Shown: piece after piece, positions 47,946 to 57,174 of the stretch
How the letters are laid out: the number at the start of each line of letters is the position of its first letter
How positions within the stretch are numbered: position 1 is the stretch's first letter
DNA from: Rhodopirellula sp.
Lineage (GTDB): Bacteria; Planctomycetota; Planctomycetia; Pirellulales; Thermoguttaceae
Direction of reading: 5' to 3'
Length of the DNA: 64,000 bases
Assembly (NCBI GenBank): GCA_012728855.1
Contig: JAAYEH010000704.1
Location: forward strand, 1 to 64,000
Notes under the pieces: generated by a model
Seen by the model: the letters and a program-made list of their open reading frames with translations, nothing else
Database searches by the model: none
What the model was told of the DNA's origin: nothing
Program-made: the position numbers and the translations under genes

Positions 47946-50042
47946 ATGGCTTATCCCAGCGTTTCCAGAAACCGTCGTCGGCTGGCCTGTGTGCTGCTGC
48001 TGTTATTCGTGGTGTCGGGCATCGGTTTGGCCGTCTGCGCCGACCCACTGAGCCCAAGCGCCAAGGACCGGCAGATTGCGCTGACGGTCACCTCGTTGCT
48101 GAAAAGGGAGCATCTCTCCAAGCACAAACTCGACGACGAGATTTCCCAGCGATCGTTCGACATGTTTCTCAAGTCGCTCGATTCGATGAAGCTTTATTTT
48201 TACCAGTCGGACATCGACGGTTTCGCGGCGCAGAAGGACGAGTTGGACGATGCCATCCGGCGCGGCGACGTGAAATTCGCCTACGACGTCTTTAAGGTCT
48301 ATTTGCAGAGGCTCGACGAGCGCGTGCGTTTGGCCGACGAACTGCTGGCGATGAAGCATGATTTTACGGTGGACGAGCAATTGGCGGTCGACCGCGATGC
48401 CCTCCAATGGCCGAAGAACGAAGCCGAAGCCCGCGAACGTTGGCGGCAGCGGATCAAGTATGACCTGCTGGTGCTGAAAACGGACGACAAGCAGGGGGCG
48501 GAAGCCACGGAGAAGCTCTCGCGACGCTATCAAAGCTTCGCCAAGCGGATGCACCAGATCGACGACGAAGAGTTGCTGGAGATGTATCTGACGGCAATGA
48601 CCACCTCGTTCGATCCTCACACGACCTACATGGCGCCGAGCACCCTGGAAAACTTCGACATCGCCATGCGTTTGGAACTGGAAGGGATCGGCGCGGCGCT
48701 GCAGGCCGAAGACGGCTACACGGTCGTCAAGGAGATCATTCCGGGCGGGGCCGCCGATAAGGACGGCCGGCTCAAGCCGGGCGACAAGATCGTGGGAGTG
48801 GGGCAAGCGCAGGGCGAGATCGAGGACGTCGTCGACCTGAAACTCGGCGACGTGGTGAAGTTGATCCGCGGCAAGAAGGGGACGGTGGTCCGGTTGCAGA
48901 TCGTGCCGGCGGAGAGCGTCGATCGCAAGATCATCGACATCACCCGCGCCACGATCGAGTTGAAAGACAAAGAGGCGCGTGCCCAGGTCTTCGAGGCCGG
49001 CACGGGCGCCGGCGGCAAGGCTTACAAGATCGGCGTCATCGATTTGCCCAGCTTTTATATGGACATGGCCGGTGCGCGGATCGGCCTGCCCAACTTCAAG
49101 AGCACCACGCGCGACGTCCGCCGCATCCTCGATCGCTTTACCGAACAGGGGGTGGACGCCGTCGTGCTCGATCTCCGCCGTAACGGAGGCGGTTCGCTGC
49201 AGGAGGCGATCAATCTGACCGGGCTCTTCATCGACCGCGGCCCGGTGGTGCAGGTGAAGGACTCCGACGGCCGCATCACGCCCTACAACGATATCGAGGC
49301 GGGAACGGCCTGGGAAGGCCCGCTGGTGGTGCTCATCAGCAAGTTCAGCGCCAGCGCCAGCGAGATCCTCGCCGGGGCGATCCAGGACTACGGTCGCGGA
49401 TTGATCGTGGGCGATCATGCCACGCACGGCAAAGGAACCGTCCAAAGCCTGATGGATCTCACCCAGACGCTCTTCCGTCTGCCCAACATGGAGCCGCTGG
49501 GCGCGTTGAAGATCACCATGCAGCAGTTCTACCGACCCAGCGGCGCGAGCACGCAGAACCGGGGCGTTGCCTCCGACGTGGAACTCCCCTCGCTTACCAC
49601 GCACCTCGACGTCGGGGAAAAAGACCTCGATTACCCGGTCGCCTTCGACCAGGTCGAGCCGCTGAAATTCCCCAAGCTCGGCTACGTCAACGATGCGATC
49701 ATCAATCAACTGCAGCTCCAATCGGCCCAGCGGCGGAAGGACTCCGAGGATTTCCGCAAGGTGCTGGAGAACATCGCTCGCTACAACGATCAGAAGGATC
49801 GCAAGTTCGTCACGCTCAACGAGGAGAAGTTCATGAAGGAGCGGGCGGAGTTGAATGCGGACAAGGAGGAGGAGAAGAAGATCGAGGAGTTGAACGAATC
49901 CAACGGTCTTGAGATCAAGCGGGACTACTACCTCGACGAAGCGCTGGCCATCGCGGCGGATTACCTCAGTCAGCTTCGTGCGGCCCCGGCGGGCCAGGCG
50001 GTTCAAGTCATCCAGCCCGGCGGAACCGCTCGGACGAATTGA
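47946..50042 (+). CDS. prc: carboxy-terminal processing protease (Prc/tail-specific, S41)
   Basis: 698 aa; PDZ GIGAALQAEDGYTVVKEIIPGGAADKDGRLKPGDKIVGVGQ; VLDLRRNGGGSLQEAINLTGLFIDRGPVVQVKDSDG, SKFSASASEILAGAIQDYGRGLIVGDHATHGKGTVQ. Confidence 0.95.
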   Translation: MAYPSVSRNRRRLACVLLLLFVVSGIGLAVCADPLSPSAKDRQIALTVTSLLKREHLSKHKLDDEISQRSFDMFLKSLDSMKLYFYQSDIDGFAAQKDELDDAIRRGDVKFAYDVFKVYLQRLDERVRLADELLAMKHDFTVDEQLAVDRDALQWPKNEAEARERWRQRIKYDLLVLKTDDKQGAEATEKLSRRYQSFAKRMHQIDDEELLEMYLTAMTTSFDPHTTYMAPSTLENFDIAMRLELEGIGAALQAEDGYTVVKEIIPGGAADKDGRLKPGDKIVGVGQAQGEIEDVVDLKLGDVVKLIRGKKGTVVRLQIVPAESVDRKIIDITRATIELKDKEARAQVFEAGTGAGGKAYKIGVIDLPSFYMDMAGARIGLPNFKSTTRDVRRILDRFTEQGVDAVVLDLRRNGGGSLQEAINLTGLFIDRGPVVQVKDSDGRITPYNDIEAGTAWEGPLVVLISKFSASASEILAGAIQDYGRGLIVGDHATHGKGTVQSLMDLTQTLFRLPNMEPLGALKITMQQFYRPSGASTQNRGVASDVELPSLTTHLDVGEKDLDYPVAFDQVEPLKFPKLGYVNDAIINQLQLQSAQRRKDSEDFRKVLENIARYNDQKDRKFVTLNEEKFMKERAELNADKEEEKKIEELNESNGLEIKRDYYLDEALAIAADYLSQLRAAPAGQAVQVIQPGGTARTN

Positions 50043-50052
50043 GCCCGCCGTC

Positions 50053-50075
50053 TACGTCAGGGCTTCCAGCCCGAC
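50053..50075. repeat. palindromic element family 3, copy 2
   Basis: TACGTCAGGGCTTCCAGCCCGAC directly 3' of prc stop. Confidence 0.7.
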
Positions 50076-50110
50076 ATGGACGAACGCGGCCTTCGGACGC
50101 GACCAAAGTC

Positions 50111-50202
50111 GTTTAAGCGCAACGGTCAACGGCCTGCGCGGCTGTGTCGAGGCGAGGTTTGTTGCCGCTGCCCGCGCAGGCCGTTGGCCGTTGCGGTTAA
50201 AC
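50111..50202. repeat. long inverted repeat between convergent genes
   Basis: 30-nt arms 50111-50140 and 50173-50202 with 2 differences, 32-nt loop. Confidence 0.9.
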
Positions 50203-50238
50203 GAGCTAAGCGTGCGCGCAAGGCGCTGCATCGAACCG

Positions 50239-51573
50239 TCATTGCCCCGCGCGGACATCGTAGGCAAACAGCCAATCGCCGTGGCGGATGTAGAGCCTGC
50301 CGCCACAGACGACCGGATGGGCCCAGGTCGGCCCTTCGCCGTCGGAGGGGAGTTTGAATTCGCCGACCACGTTGTGCCCCGTCGGCGTCGCTTCAACCAG
50401 ACCCACGTCGCGCTTTTCACTGACGGTATACAGCATGTCATCGGCATAGGTGAGACAACCTTTGCCCACGCCGCGCTCGGCGTATATCTTCTTGCCGGTC
50501 TTCCACTCGAGGCAGATCCACTGGCCGCGGTTGAGACTGTGCGAGGCGCCGTACAGATAGCCGTCCACCAGCACCACGCCGCCGTGCTGGTTGTCGAGAT
50601 CCTTCGAGTGCCACACCGGCTCGACGGTTGCCTTCTGCCCTTCGACGTTGATCTTCAGCAACTCCGATCCGCTGCCGTAGCCGGTGCTGACGAAGACGTG
50701 GCCATCGCAAACCAGCGGCATCATCGCGTTGACGTCGTACTCGGTTTCGTGTCCGTGGCGCCAGAGCAAATCCCCCGTATCGGCGTTGACCGCGATCACC
50801 GCCTTGGCATTCATCGTCACGATCATCCGCAGCCCCTGGTGTTCGGCCAGGGCCGGCGAAGCGTAGCCGGCCGCATCGCCGGTCGACGGCGCCTTCCAGA
50901 CCGTCTCGCCCGTCTGTTTATTCAAGGCGACGACGCTTACTTCCGGGCCGCCGGGGCAGCAAATCACATGGTCCCCGTCGATCAAGACCGACTCGGCCAA
51001 CGCCCACTGGATGTTCTTTCCGCCGAATGTGTCGAGGACGTTCACGTTCCAGATTCTCTTGCCGGTCTTGGCGTCGAGGCAGATGACCTCGCCCAGCGGG
51101 CTTTCGTGATAGACGCGGTCGCCGTCGATCGTGGGCGTGCCGCGAGTGCCTTCGTACGACTTAGTCCACGCCGGGCCGTTTGCGGCCTGCCAGACGATGC
51201 GACCGCCGGCATCCAATGCCGTGACGACGGTCTTCTCGTCGATGTTCCCGTCGGTGTAGAGACGACCGTCGGCAAGAGTGACGCTCGCATAGCCCATCCC
51301 GATTCCGGACGTCTTCCAAACCAGCCGAGGTCCGTCGGCGGGCCACTTCTTCATCAGACCGCTGTCGGGCGAGAGATTGCGGCCTTCGGGGCCGTGGAAA
51401 CGGGGCCACGAGCAGGCGGTTGATCCGCCCGGAAGGGGCATGGGAGTGTCGGAGGCGAGTTGCCGCGCAGGCGGCGAATCTTTCACCGCTGGCTCGTTAG
51501 CGCACCCCGGCAAGGCGAGTGCCGCCAAGGTCAGGTAGGTCGACAGGATCGTCCCGATGGCAATGCCTTTCAC
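50239..51573 (-). CDS. PQQ-like beta-propeller repeat lipoprotein
   Basis: GTG start VKGIAIGTILSTYLTLAALALPGCANE lipobox; blades WPRFHGPEGRNLSPDS, KTGKRIWNVNVLDTFGG, QTGETVWKAPSTGDAAGYASPAL, NADTGDLLWRHG. Confidence 0.85.
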   Translation of the reverse strand: MKGIAIGTILSTYLTLAALALPGCANEPAVKDSPPARQLASDTPMPLPGGSTACSWPRFHGPEGRNLSPDSGLMKKWPADGPRLVWKTSGIGMGYASVTLADGRLYTDGNIDEKTVVTALDAGGRIVWQAANGPAWTKSYEGTRGTPTIDGDRVYHESPLGEVICLDAKTGKRIWNVNVLDTFGGKNIQWALAESVLIDGDHVICCPGGPEVSVVALNKQTGETVWKAPSTGDAAGYASPALAEHQGLRMIVTMNAKAVIAVNADTGDLLWRHGHETEYDVNAMMPLVCDGHVFVSTGYGSGSELLKINVEGQKATVEPVWHSKDLDNQHGGVVLVDGYLYGASHSLNRGQWICLEWKTGKKIYAERGVGKGCLTYADDMLYTVSEKRDVGLVEATPTGHNVVGEFKLPSDGEGPTWAHPVVCGGRLYIRHGDWLFAYDVRAGQ

Positions 51574-51819
51574 GAACTGATCTCCGAGGGCGATGGTTTT
51601 GGTGATGGTATGGTGGAATTCTAACACAGCCTGCGTCATGGGGCGTGGTGCGCTGTCGATTTTTTCGCCAGGATTATTACTGGGGAAATCGGCATGCAGA
51701 ATGTGGCGGTCAAGGATGCCGATTTTCCAAAATCACCAGTCCCGCACCACCCGGTCACTGTGGCGGGGCAAGCGTTGGAGGAGGAGCGGCGGGGCGCGTG
51801 CGACGATTGGCAGCGGCGG

Positions 51820-51873
51820 GCGTGGCCACCACGTTGGCGATTTCTCAAAAACGAGGGGGCATGGTGGCCACGC
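51820..51873. repeat. 12-bp perfect inverted repeat in gene-free region
   Basis: GCGTGGCCACCA (51820-51831) / TGGTGGCCACGC (51862-51873). Confidence 0.65.
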
Positions 51874-52195
51874 GCTTCTGGGGGAGGAGGTGCCGGTTTC
51901 TCGCGCTGAAGGGAGTCTCACTTCGTAAGAGTCTGGGCTGGAGCACGGCGGGCACATGGGGCGGAAAGCGACCGCGATCCCTTCCGCCAGCCGGCGGGAG
52001 AACTCGAATCATCGACCAAATTGCCAAAGGACTGCGGAGCGAGGCCGCGAAAGCGGCTGGATCTTGCTCCGGGAATGGACGTGATCATGTGTCCACTATT
52101 CCTGCCTCAGCATGGCCGATGCAGCGCACTATGTCAAGCAGGTTTTTTAAATAGGGGATGAGGAGAAGTTCGGCAGGGAGGCGGGACGAGAGCGA

Positions 52196-52340
52196 TTTTT
52201 CGCCAAGGCGACTGTTCCGGGATTTTGGTCGAGCCCGACTGCGGTGCATAAGCAGGCGGCGGCGGTGGGTTTACGTTGGAGGGCGTGCGCGCAAGTCTGC
52301 ACCGGCCAACAGTCGGGTGTCTAGAAAGTCGTCTGGAGCG
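52196..52340. repeat. dispersed diverged repeat, copy B
   Basis: same 24-nt core at 52284-52307 and TTTTTCG block at 52196; see copy A. Confidence 0.7.
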
Positions 52341-52475
52341 GGGAGGAGCGTATCCGGACTACAAAAGGTTCCTGACACTTTTTTGCTCCCCAGGTGCGAA
52401 ACTCGTGCAACGTCGCCAGAAACGGGACTTCGAGGCAGTCTTGAATCAGGATGGAAAACGACCGCGACGTCCGCG

Positions 52476-53123
52476 TTACGCCTTCGCCGCCGCCTCGGCG
52501 ACTTGCTCGGCTCGTTCGAGACCGTCCCGGTAGCGTTGAGCGACTGCTTCCCAATGGAAGGCGTTGAAAATCGCTTCGATGTAGTCGGCCCTCCGGTTCT
52601 GGTACTTCAGATAATAGGCATGTTCCCAGACATCGATTCCCAGAATCGGGATGTTGCCATGCATCAAAGGGCTGTTCTGATTCGGTGTATCCTCGACCAC
52701 CAATCGCTTCGAGCCGTCGAGACTCAACCAGGCCCATCCGCTGCCGAACCGGCCGAGAGCGGCCTTGGTGATCTGCTCTCGGAACGGTCCGAAGCCGCCG
52801 AAGTCGCGGTCGATCGCTGCGGCCAAGTCTCCTTTGGGCTGCCCTCCCGCCTTCGGCCCCAGAATCGTCCAGAACAGGGAGTGATTGGCGTGGCCGCCGC
52901 CATGATTGCGAACCGCCGATCGGATCTCCTCCGGAACCGTATTGATTGCGGAAACCAGTTCTTCCACGGTGGGGTTTCCCAAATCCCGCCCCTCACAGGC
53001 TTTGTTCAGATTAGTCACGTAGGCGTTGTGGTGCTTGGTGTGATGGATCTCCATCGTCCGCGCATCGATGTGCGGTTCCAAGGCGTCGTAGGCATACGGC
53101 AGGCTGGGAAGTGTGTAAGCCAT
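52476..53123 (-). CDS. superoxide dismutase (Fe/Mn)
   Basis: start [90 protein letters not shown]. Confidence 0.96.
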   Translation of the reverse strand: MAYTLPSLPYAYDALEPHIDARTMEIHHTKHHNAYVTNLNKACEGRDLGNPTVEELVSAINTVPEEIRSAVRNHGGGHANHSLFWTILGPKAGGQPKGDLAAAIDRDFGGFGPFREQITKAALGRFGSGWAWLSLDGSKRLVVEDTPNQNSPLMHGNIPILGIDVWEHAYYLKYQNRRADYIEAIFNAFHWEAVAQRYRDGLERAEQVAEAAAKA

Positions 53124-53252
53124 TTCAGGTCTCCTCATTCGGGTCGGGCGGGAAAGGGGGGCGGGAACCCGCGTGGACATTTTTGACAGATACGCTTGTC
53201 AAAATAATAGCAGGGTCCGCCCTGGAGGCAAGGCTGAAATGGGGAAGAGTAG

Positions 53253-53273
53253 ATCCCGCTTGCCGAGCGGGAT
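53253..53273. repeat. palindromic element family 1, copy 4
   Basis: ATCCCGCT-TGCCG-AGCGGGAT. Confidence 0.8.
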
Positions 53274-53329
53274 GTTCCGCGCCGGGCCGCCGGGTAAGCA
53301 GAATCTGCCGGGGAAACGCCAGGGGGTTC

Positions 53330-55588
53330 TCACTTCCAGGGCGTGAACACTCGGCTGACGCGTCGGAGCACGCCGTCATCCGTGGTCGTCTCACAATGGC
53401 TGGCCATCAGGTACGAACGGAAGCTGGCGAGGACTTCGCGGGCTCTTTCGTCGACGTCGTTGCGACGTCGGTCGCGGTATTTCTTTGGGGTGACGGTCAC
53501 CAGGATCTTCGTGCGCGCGAGGCCCTTGCCCTTCCCGCCGTAGCGGCCGGTGTTCTCCATCTGCTCTTCCTCGAATCGCACGTCCAACGTGAAGGCGACG
53601 GGGCGATCGGCCCGTCGCCGCAGTTTGGCCGGCTGTTCGTCGTTCATTTCCAAATGGATGCGATTGCCGTCGATCTTGAGAATCTTCGCGTCGTGATCCG
53701 CCACAAATCCGCGGAGTTTTTCGATGGCCACTTTCAGCGGCACCGCGGTTTGCAGATTCTGCTTAATGGTCAGCGCCGGTTTGGCGGGCTTGCTCGACCA
53801 CAAGCCCATCCACCCGGCCGATTCCTGCTCCTCGCCCGAGCCGGTTCCGAGCTGCACGACACAGTTGCGTCCACGCTGCTTGGCCATGAGAAGTCCGCGG
53901 TCGGCGCGGCGGAGCAGGGTTTCCGGTGTGTCGCCTGGCTGGATCTCGGTGACACCGAAGCTGGCGGTGATCGGTCGGCCGTCCAGCGGCGCTTGCGCCA
54001 TTTGAGAGAGGGCAATACGGATTTCGTCGGCGCGTCGTGCGGCCGTGGCGTTGTCGCAATCGGCGAAGAGCATAACAAATTCTTCTCCGCCGTAGCGTGC
54101 CACCAGGTCGCCGGGGCGGCAGGCGCTGCGCAGCAGTGACGCCAGGCTCTTGATTGCCTCATCGCCCGCCTGGTGGCCATAGGTGTCGTTCACCTTCTTG
54201 AAGAAATCCAAATCGCATATCATCAGCGAGCAAGGCACCTTTTGCTGCTTGTGCGCATTGACGAACATCTCTTGGACACGATCGAACTCCGCCCGGTTGG
54301 CCACCTGGGTCAGCGGGTCTTTGGTGGCTTTCTCGTGGAGGCTGTGGCAGCGTTCTTCCAGCGAGGTTTCCGGCGAAGCATCGTGGAGCAACAAGACCGC
54401 GCCGAGTTTGTCGCCGCTCTTCGAAACGACGGGAATCGCATGGCTGTCGACCGATACCGGCTGTCCCGCCCGCCCGGCGATGATCAGCCGCCGCAGCGAC
54501 TGCACGCCGGAATGAACCGTGCAGGCGACCGGGCAATCGTCGTCGGGAAGCGTATCGCCCTTCTCGTTCCGCATGTCGAGCAGCCCGGGCAACCACTGCT
54601 GGCCGGAAATGCTGGCGGCGGCAATGCCGGTGAGTCGCTCGGCGCCGTGGTTCCATTGTGTGATGTGAAGATTCGCGTCGACGAAGACCACGGCGTCGTG
54701 CATGTTGTCCAGTAGTCGCTGCTGGAAGGGGTAATCGCCGAGCGGGAGGGCGGACTCGCCGGTCGGCGAGGCAAGTTTCCAGTAGCGGTTCGACCGGTCC
54801 GAAGCAAGGCAGCGCAGCCAATGGGAAACGGCCTGTTGGTGCTGCTCCGATGTATCACAGGCACCGAGGTCGATGAACTGCCGGACGAGCAGCGGGTCGA
54901 ACTGCACGCCGGCGAACGCGAACAACTCGCTCATCGCCCGCTCTTGTGACATCGCCCGCCGGAAGACGTGATCGCTGGTCATGGCGTCAAACGCCTCGGC
55001 AACGGCGATCATCCGCGCGCCCAGGGGAATCCGGTCGCCTTGTTGCGGGTGGCCGGGTTTCGAGCCGTTGTACCAGGCGGGTACGTGTTCGACGACGTCG
55101 AGCACGTCGGCGTCGGCGCAGGCGTGGCGGAGGATTTCGATCGCCATCTTCCGCGACGCTTCGATCATCGAGAACTCATGGGGATCCAGCGAAGCCGGTT
55201 TCAGCAAGACGTGGTCGGGAACGCCGATGATTCCGACGTCGTGCAGAAGCGCCGCGATCTCGATGACGTCGCGGTCGTGATCGCTCAGCCCCACGCTCGA
55301 TGCCCAGATGGAACTCCGCAATGCCACGCGGAGGCTATGGTTTGCGGTCGGAGCATGTTTGCATCGCAACGCCGCATGGAGACTGCTGGCAATGCCCAAC
55401 CGCACCTGAACGAGTTGATTGTCCAGACGCGGCGGTATTCGCGATATTTCTCCGACGGGTTTCGCTGCCCGGTCGAGTTCAGAGACCAAAGCACCGAGTT
55501 CGGATACCAGATCCGTTGCCGACAACGGCAGGTTGCCGACACCCAGAGGTATCTCGGAGATGCGGTCTGAGCTGGAATGTTCCGGCAT
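53330..55588 (-). CDS. HD-GYP-like / PAS / GGDEF multidomain signalling protein
   Basis: IEIAALLHDVGIIGVPDHVLLKP; PAS-like LLDNMHDAVVFVDANLHITQWNHGAERLTG; KDPLTQVANRAEFDRV, DLDFFKKVNDTYGHQAGDEAIK, ARYGGEEFVMLF. Confidence 0.88.
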   Translation of the reverse strand: MPEHSSSDRISEIPLGVGNLPLSATDLVSELGALVSELDRAAKPVGEISRIPPRLDNQLVQVRLGIASSLHAALRCKHAPTANHSLRVALRSSIWASSVGLSDHDRDVIEIAALLHDVGIIGVPDHVLLKPASLDPHEFSMIEASRKMAIEILRHACADADVLDVVEHVPAWYNGSKPGHPQQGDRIPLGARMIAVAEAFDAMTSDHVFRRAMSQERAMSELFAFAGVQFDPLLVRQFIDLGACDTSEQHQQAVSHWLRCLASDRSNRYWKLASPTGESALPLGDYPFQQRLLDNMHDAVVFVDANLHITQWNHGAERLTGIAAASISGQQWLPGLLDMRNEKGDTLPDDDCPVACTVHSGVQSLRRLIIAGRAGQPVSVDSHAIPVVSKSGDKLGAVLLLHDASPETSLEERCHSLHEKATKDPLTQVANRAEFDRVQEMFVNAHKQQKVPCSLMICDLDFFKKVNDTYGHQAGDEAIKSLASLLRSACRPGDLVARYGGEEFVMLFADCDNATAARRADEIRIALSQMAQAPLDGRPITASFGVTEIQPGDTPETLLRRADRGLLMAKQRGRNCVVQLGTGSGEEQESAGWMGLWSSKPAKPALTIKQNLQTAVPLKVAIEKLRGFVADHDAKILKIDGNRIHLEMNDEQPAKLRRRADRPVAFTLDVRFEEEQMENTGRYGGKGKGLARTKILVTVTPKKYRDRRRNDVDERAREVLASFRSYLMASHCETTTDDGVLRRVSRVFTPWK

Positions 55589-55815
55589 GAATGACTGCTC
55601 GGGCGAGGCGGCTGTCCCCACGGTTGAACCGTGCCACCGTTGGCATGGATCTCGCTACTGAAGACTAGGTTACGGAGGGACTTGGGGCAAATCACCGGCG
55701 AGAGTCGGCGACTTTCTCGACGCCGTGTTGGAGCCCGGCAACAGGCCGATGCGTTTCTACAACGGGCGACCGGCGAGGGGAAGCCGCAGTACCGGTCTGT
55801 TCCGTAGAACCGATC

Positions 55816-57174
55816 CTATTCTCCGGGTAGCAGTTGCATCAAGAGCGGTGCAACATCGGTTAACTCGGCGTCCGGATTCTCTTCCGGCTGGATTCCCCGC
55901 CCGCATAGCAGCAGGAATCCGTCGCCGCCTTGGGTGCCCGCCAGCGACGGATCGGGACGCAAGAGTTGCCGTTTGTGATCCGGCTTGTGCCGAGTCTGAA
56001 ACCCCGGCGCCGGCACACCGACGACGTCCGGCCAGGACCGCTCGAGCGGATCGCAACCGTATGTGTCGGCGGTGCCGATTACCTCGGAAAACAGCGGTTC
56101 GCCGCTGACCGGGTGACGGGCTTCTCCGATCGCGGCGATCGTGTCCGCCAGAGCCTGCCGGCGAGCGCCCGCTGTTGCCAGAACCCGGGTTCCGAAGCGA
56201 CCCGGAGTGTTGAGATAGACCAGGGCCGCATGATCCCCGTGCAGCGCGACGGCACGGCTCCGCCGCCAGTCCGCAGGCAGCAATGCTCGAATCGGGTAGT
56301 GAACGCCCGTTGCCGCCGGGCCGTCCTTTCGACTAACCAGTGGGCGGACGGACCGCCAGATCCTTCGCCGCAGCCGGTGCTCCGCGGCTACGATCCCCCC
56401 GGCGGTTTCAAACAGTCCTCGACGGCGAAAAAGCTCGGCCAACGTGATCTTCTCCCGCGCGCGAACGAAGCCGTAGGGGCTCACCAGCGCCAAGGCGGCG
56501 TTTTGCCGGTCGGCCAATTCCGCCAAGTCTCCCAGCATGTGATCCAAAGCAACGAACGCCTGTCGCGATGTCGCCGTCCAGGTAGAAGCCCCGTCCATTT
56601 CCGCATCGACGCCGAGCAGACGCCAGACACGATGCTGAAGCGCCGCTACGGTATGCACCCGCACCTCGAACAACCGCCAAGGTGTCGCCGTGGCAATCCG
56701 CCGTACCTCCGCCGTCAGCTCATCGAGCAGTTTCTTCGTCTGCCGAATTCCGCCCTCCAGCGTATCGCGGTCCGTCAGTTTCCTCGCCCAGATCCGCGCT
56801 GCCGCTGCCGAGTCGCTGATCCATTGCGACACTGCGCCGCCGTCCCGTGCCCGGAGAAGTCCGGGAAGCATTGGGGTGGCAATCGCTGCGGGATCGACCG
56901 GCCGCACCCAGCCCCGGCGATGATCGAGATAAGAATCATCCCAAACGCCATGCTCCGCGGGACCGCAGCCGGAGCGGAGCGTTGTCCATGCCGCGGTCGA
57001 ACTGCCCACTCCTGCCCAACGCAATTTCCGACGCGCCGAATGGCGGAAAAGATGGGCCATGTTGGGCATCGTACCGTCGTCGGCCAGCCGGCTCAGCGCG
57101 GCGAGCGTCGCCCCGTCCCACTCCAACAGCAGCAATCGTTCGGCGGCGACATTCTTGGCGAACCACCGCGTCAT
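55816..57174 (-). CDS. alkaline phosphatase superfamily phosphodiesterase-like protein
   Basis: LLLLEWDGATLAALSRLADDGTMPNMAHLF, GVGSSTAAWTTLRSGCGPAEHGVWDD; C-term GDGFLLLCGRGIQPEENPDAELTDVAPLLMQLL. Confidence 0.75.
   Translation of the reverse strand: MTRWFAKNVAAERLLLLEWDGATLAALSRLADDGTMPNMAHLFRHSARRKLRWAGVGSSTAAWTTLRSGCGPAEHGVWDDSYLDHRRGWVRPVDPAAIATPMLPGLLRARDGGAVSQWISDSAAAARIWARKLTDRDTLEGGIRQTKKLLDELTAEVRRIATATPWRLFEVRVHTVAALQHRVWRLLGVDAEMDGASTWTATSRQAFVALDHMLGDLAELADRQNAALALVSPYGFVRAREKITLAELFRRRGLFETAGGIVAAEHRLRRRIWRSVRPLVSRKDGPAATGVHYPIRALLPADWRRSRAVALHGDHAALVYLNTPGRFGTRVLATAGARRQALADTIAAIGEARHPVSGEPLFSEVIGTADTYGCDPLERSWPDVVGVPAPGFQTRHKPDHKRQLLRPDPSLAGTQGGDGFLLLCGRGIQPEENPDAELTDVAPLLMQLLPGE

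Noticed and set aside
48003-50006. 667-aa minus-strand ORF opposite prc
   Set aside because: Antisense shadow of S41 protease gene
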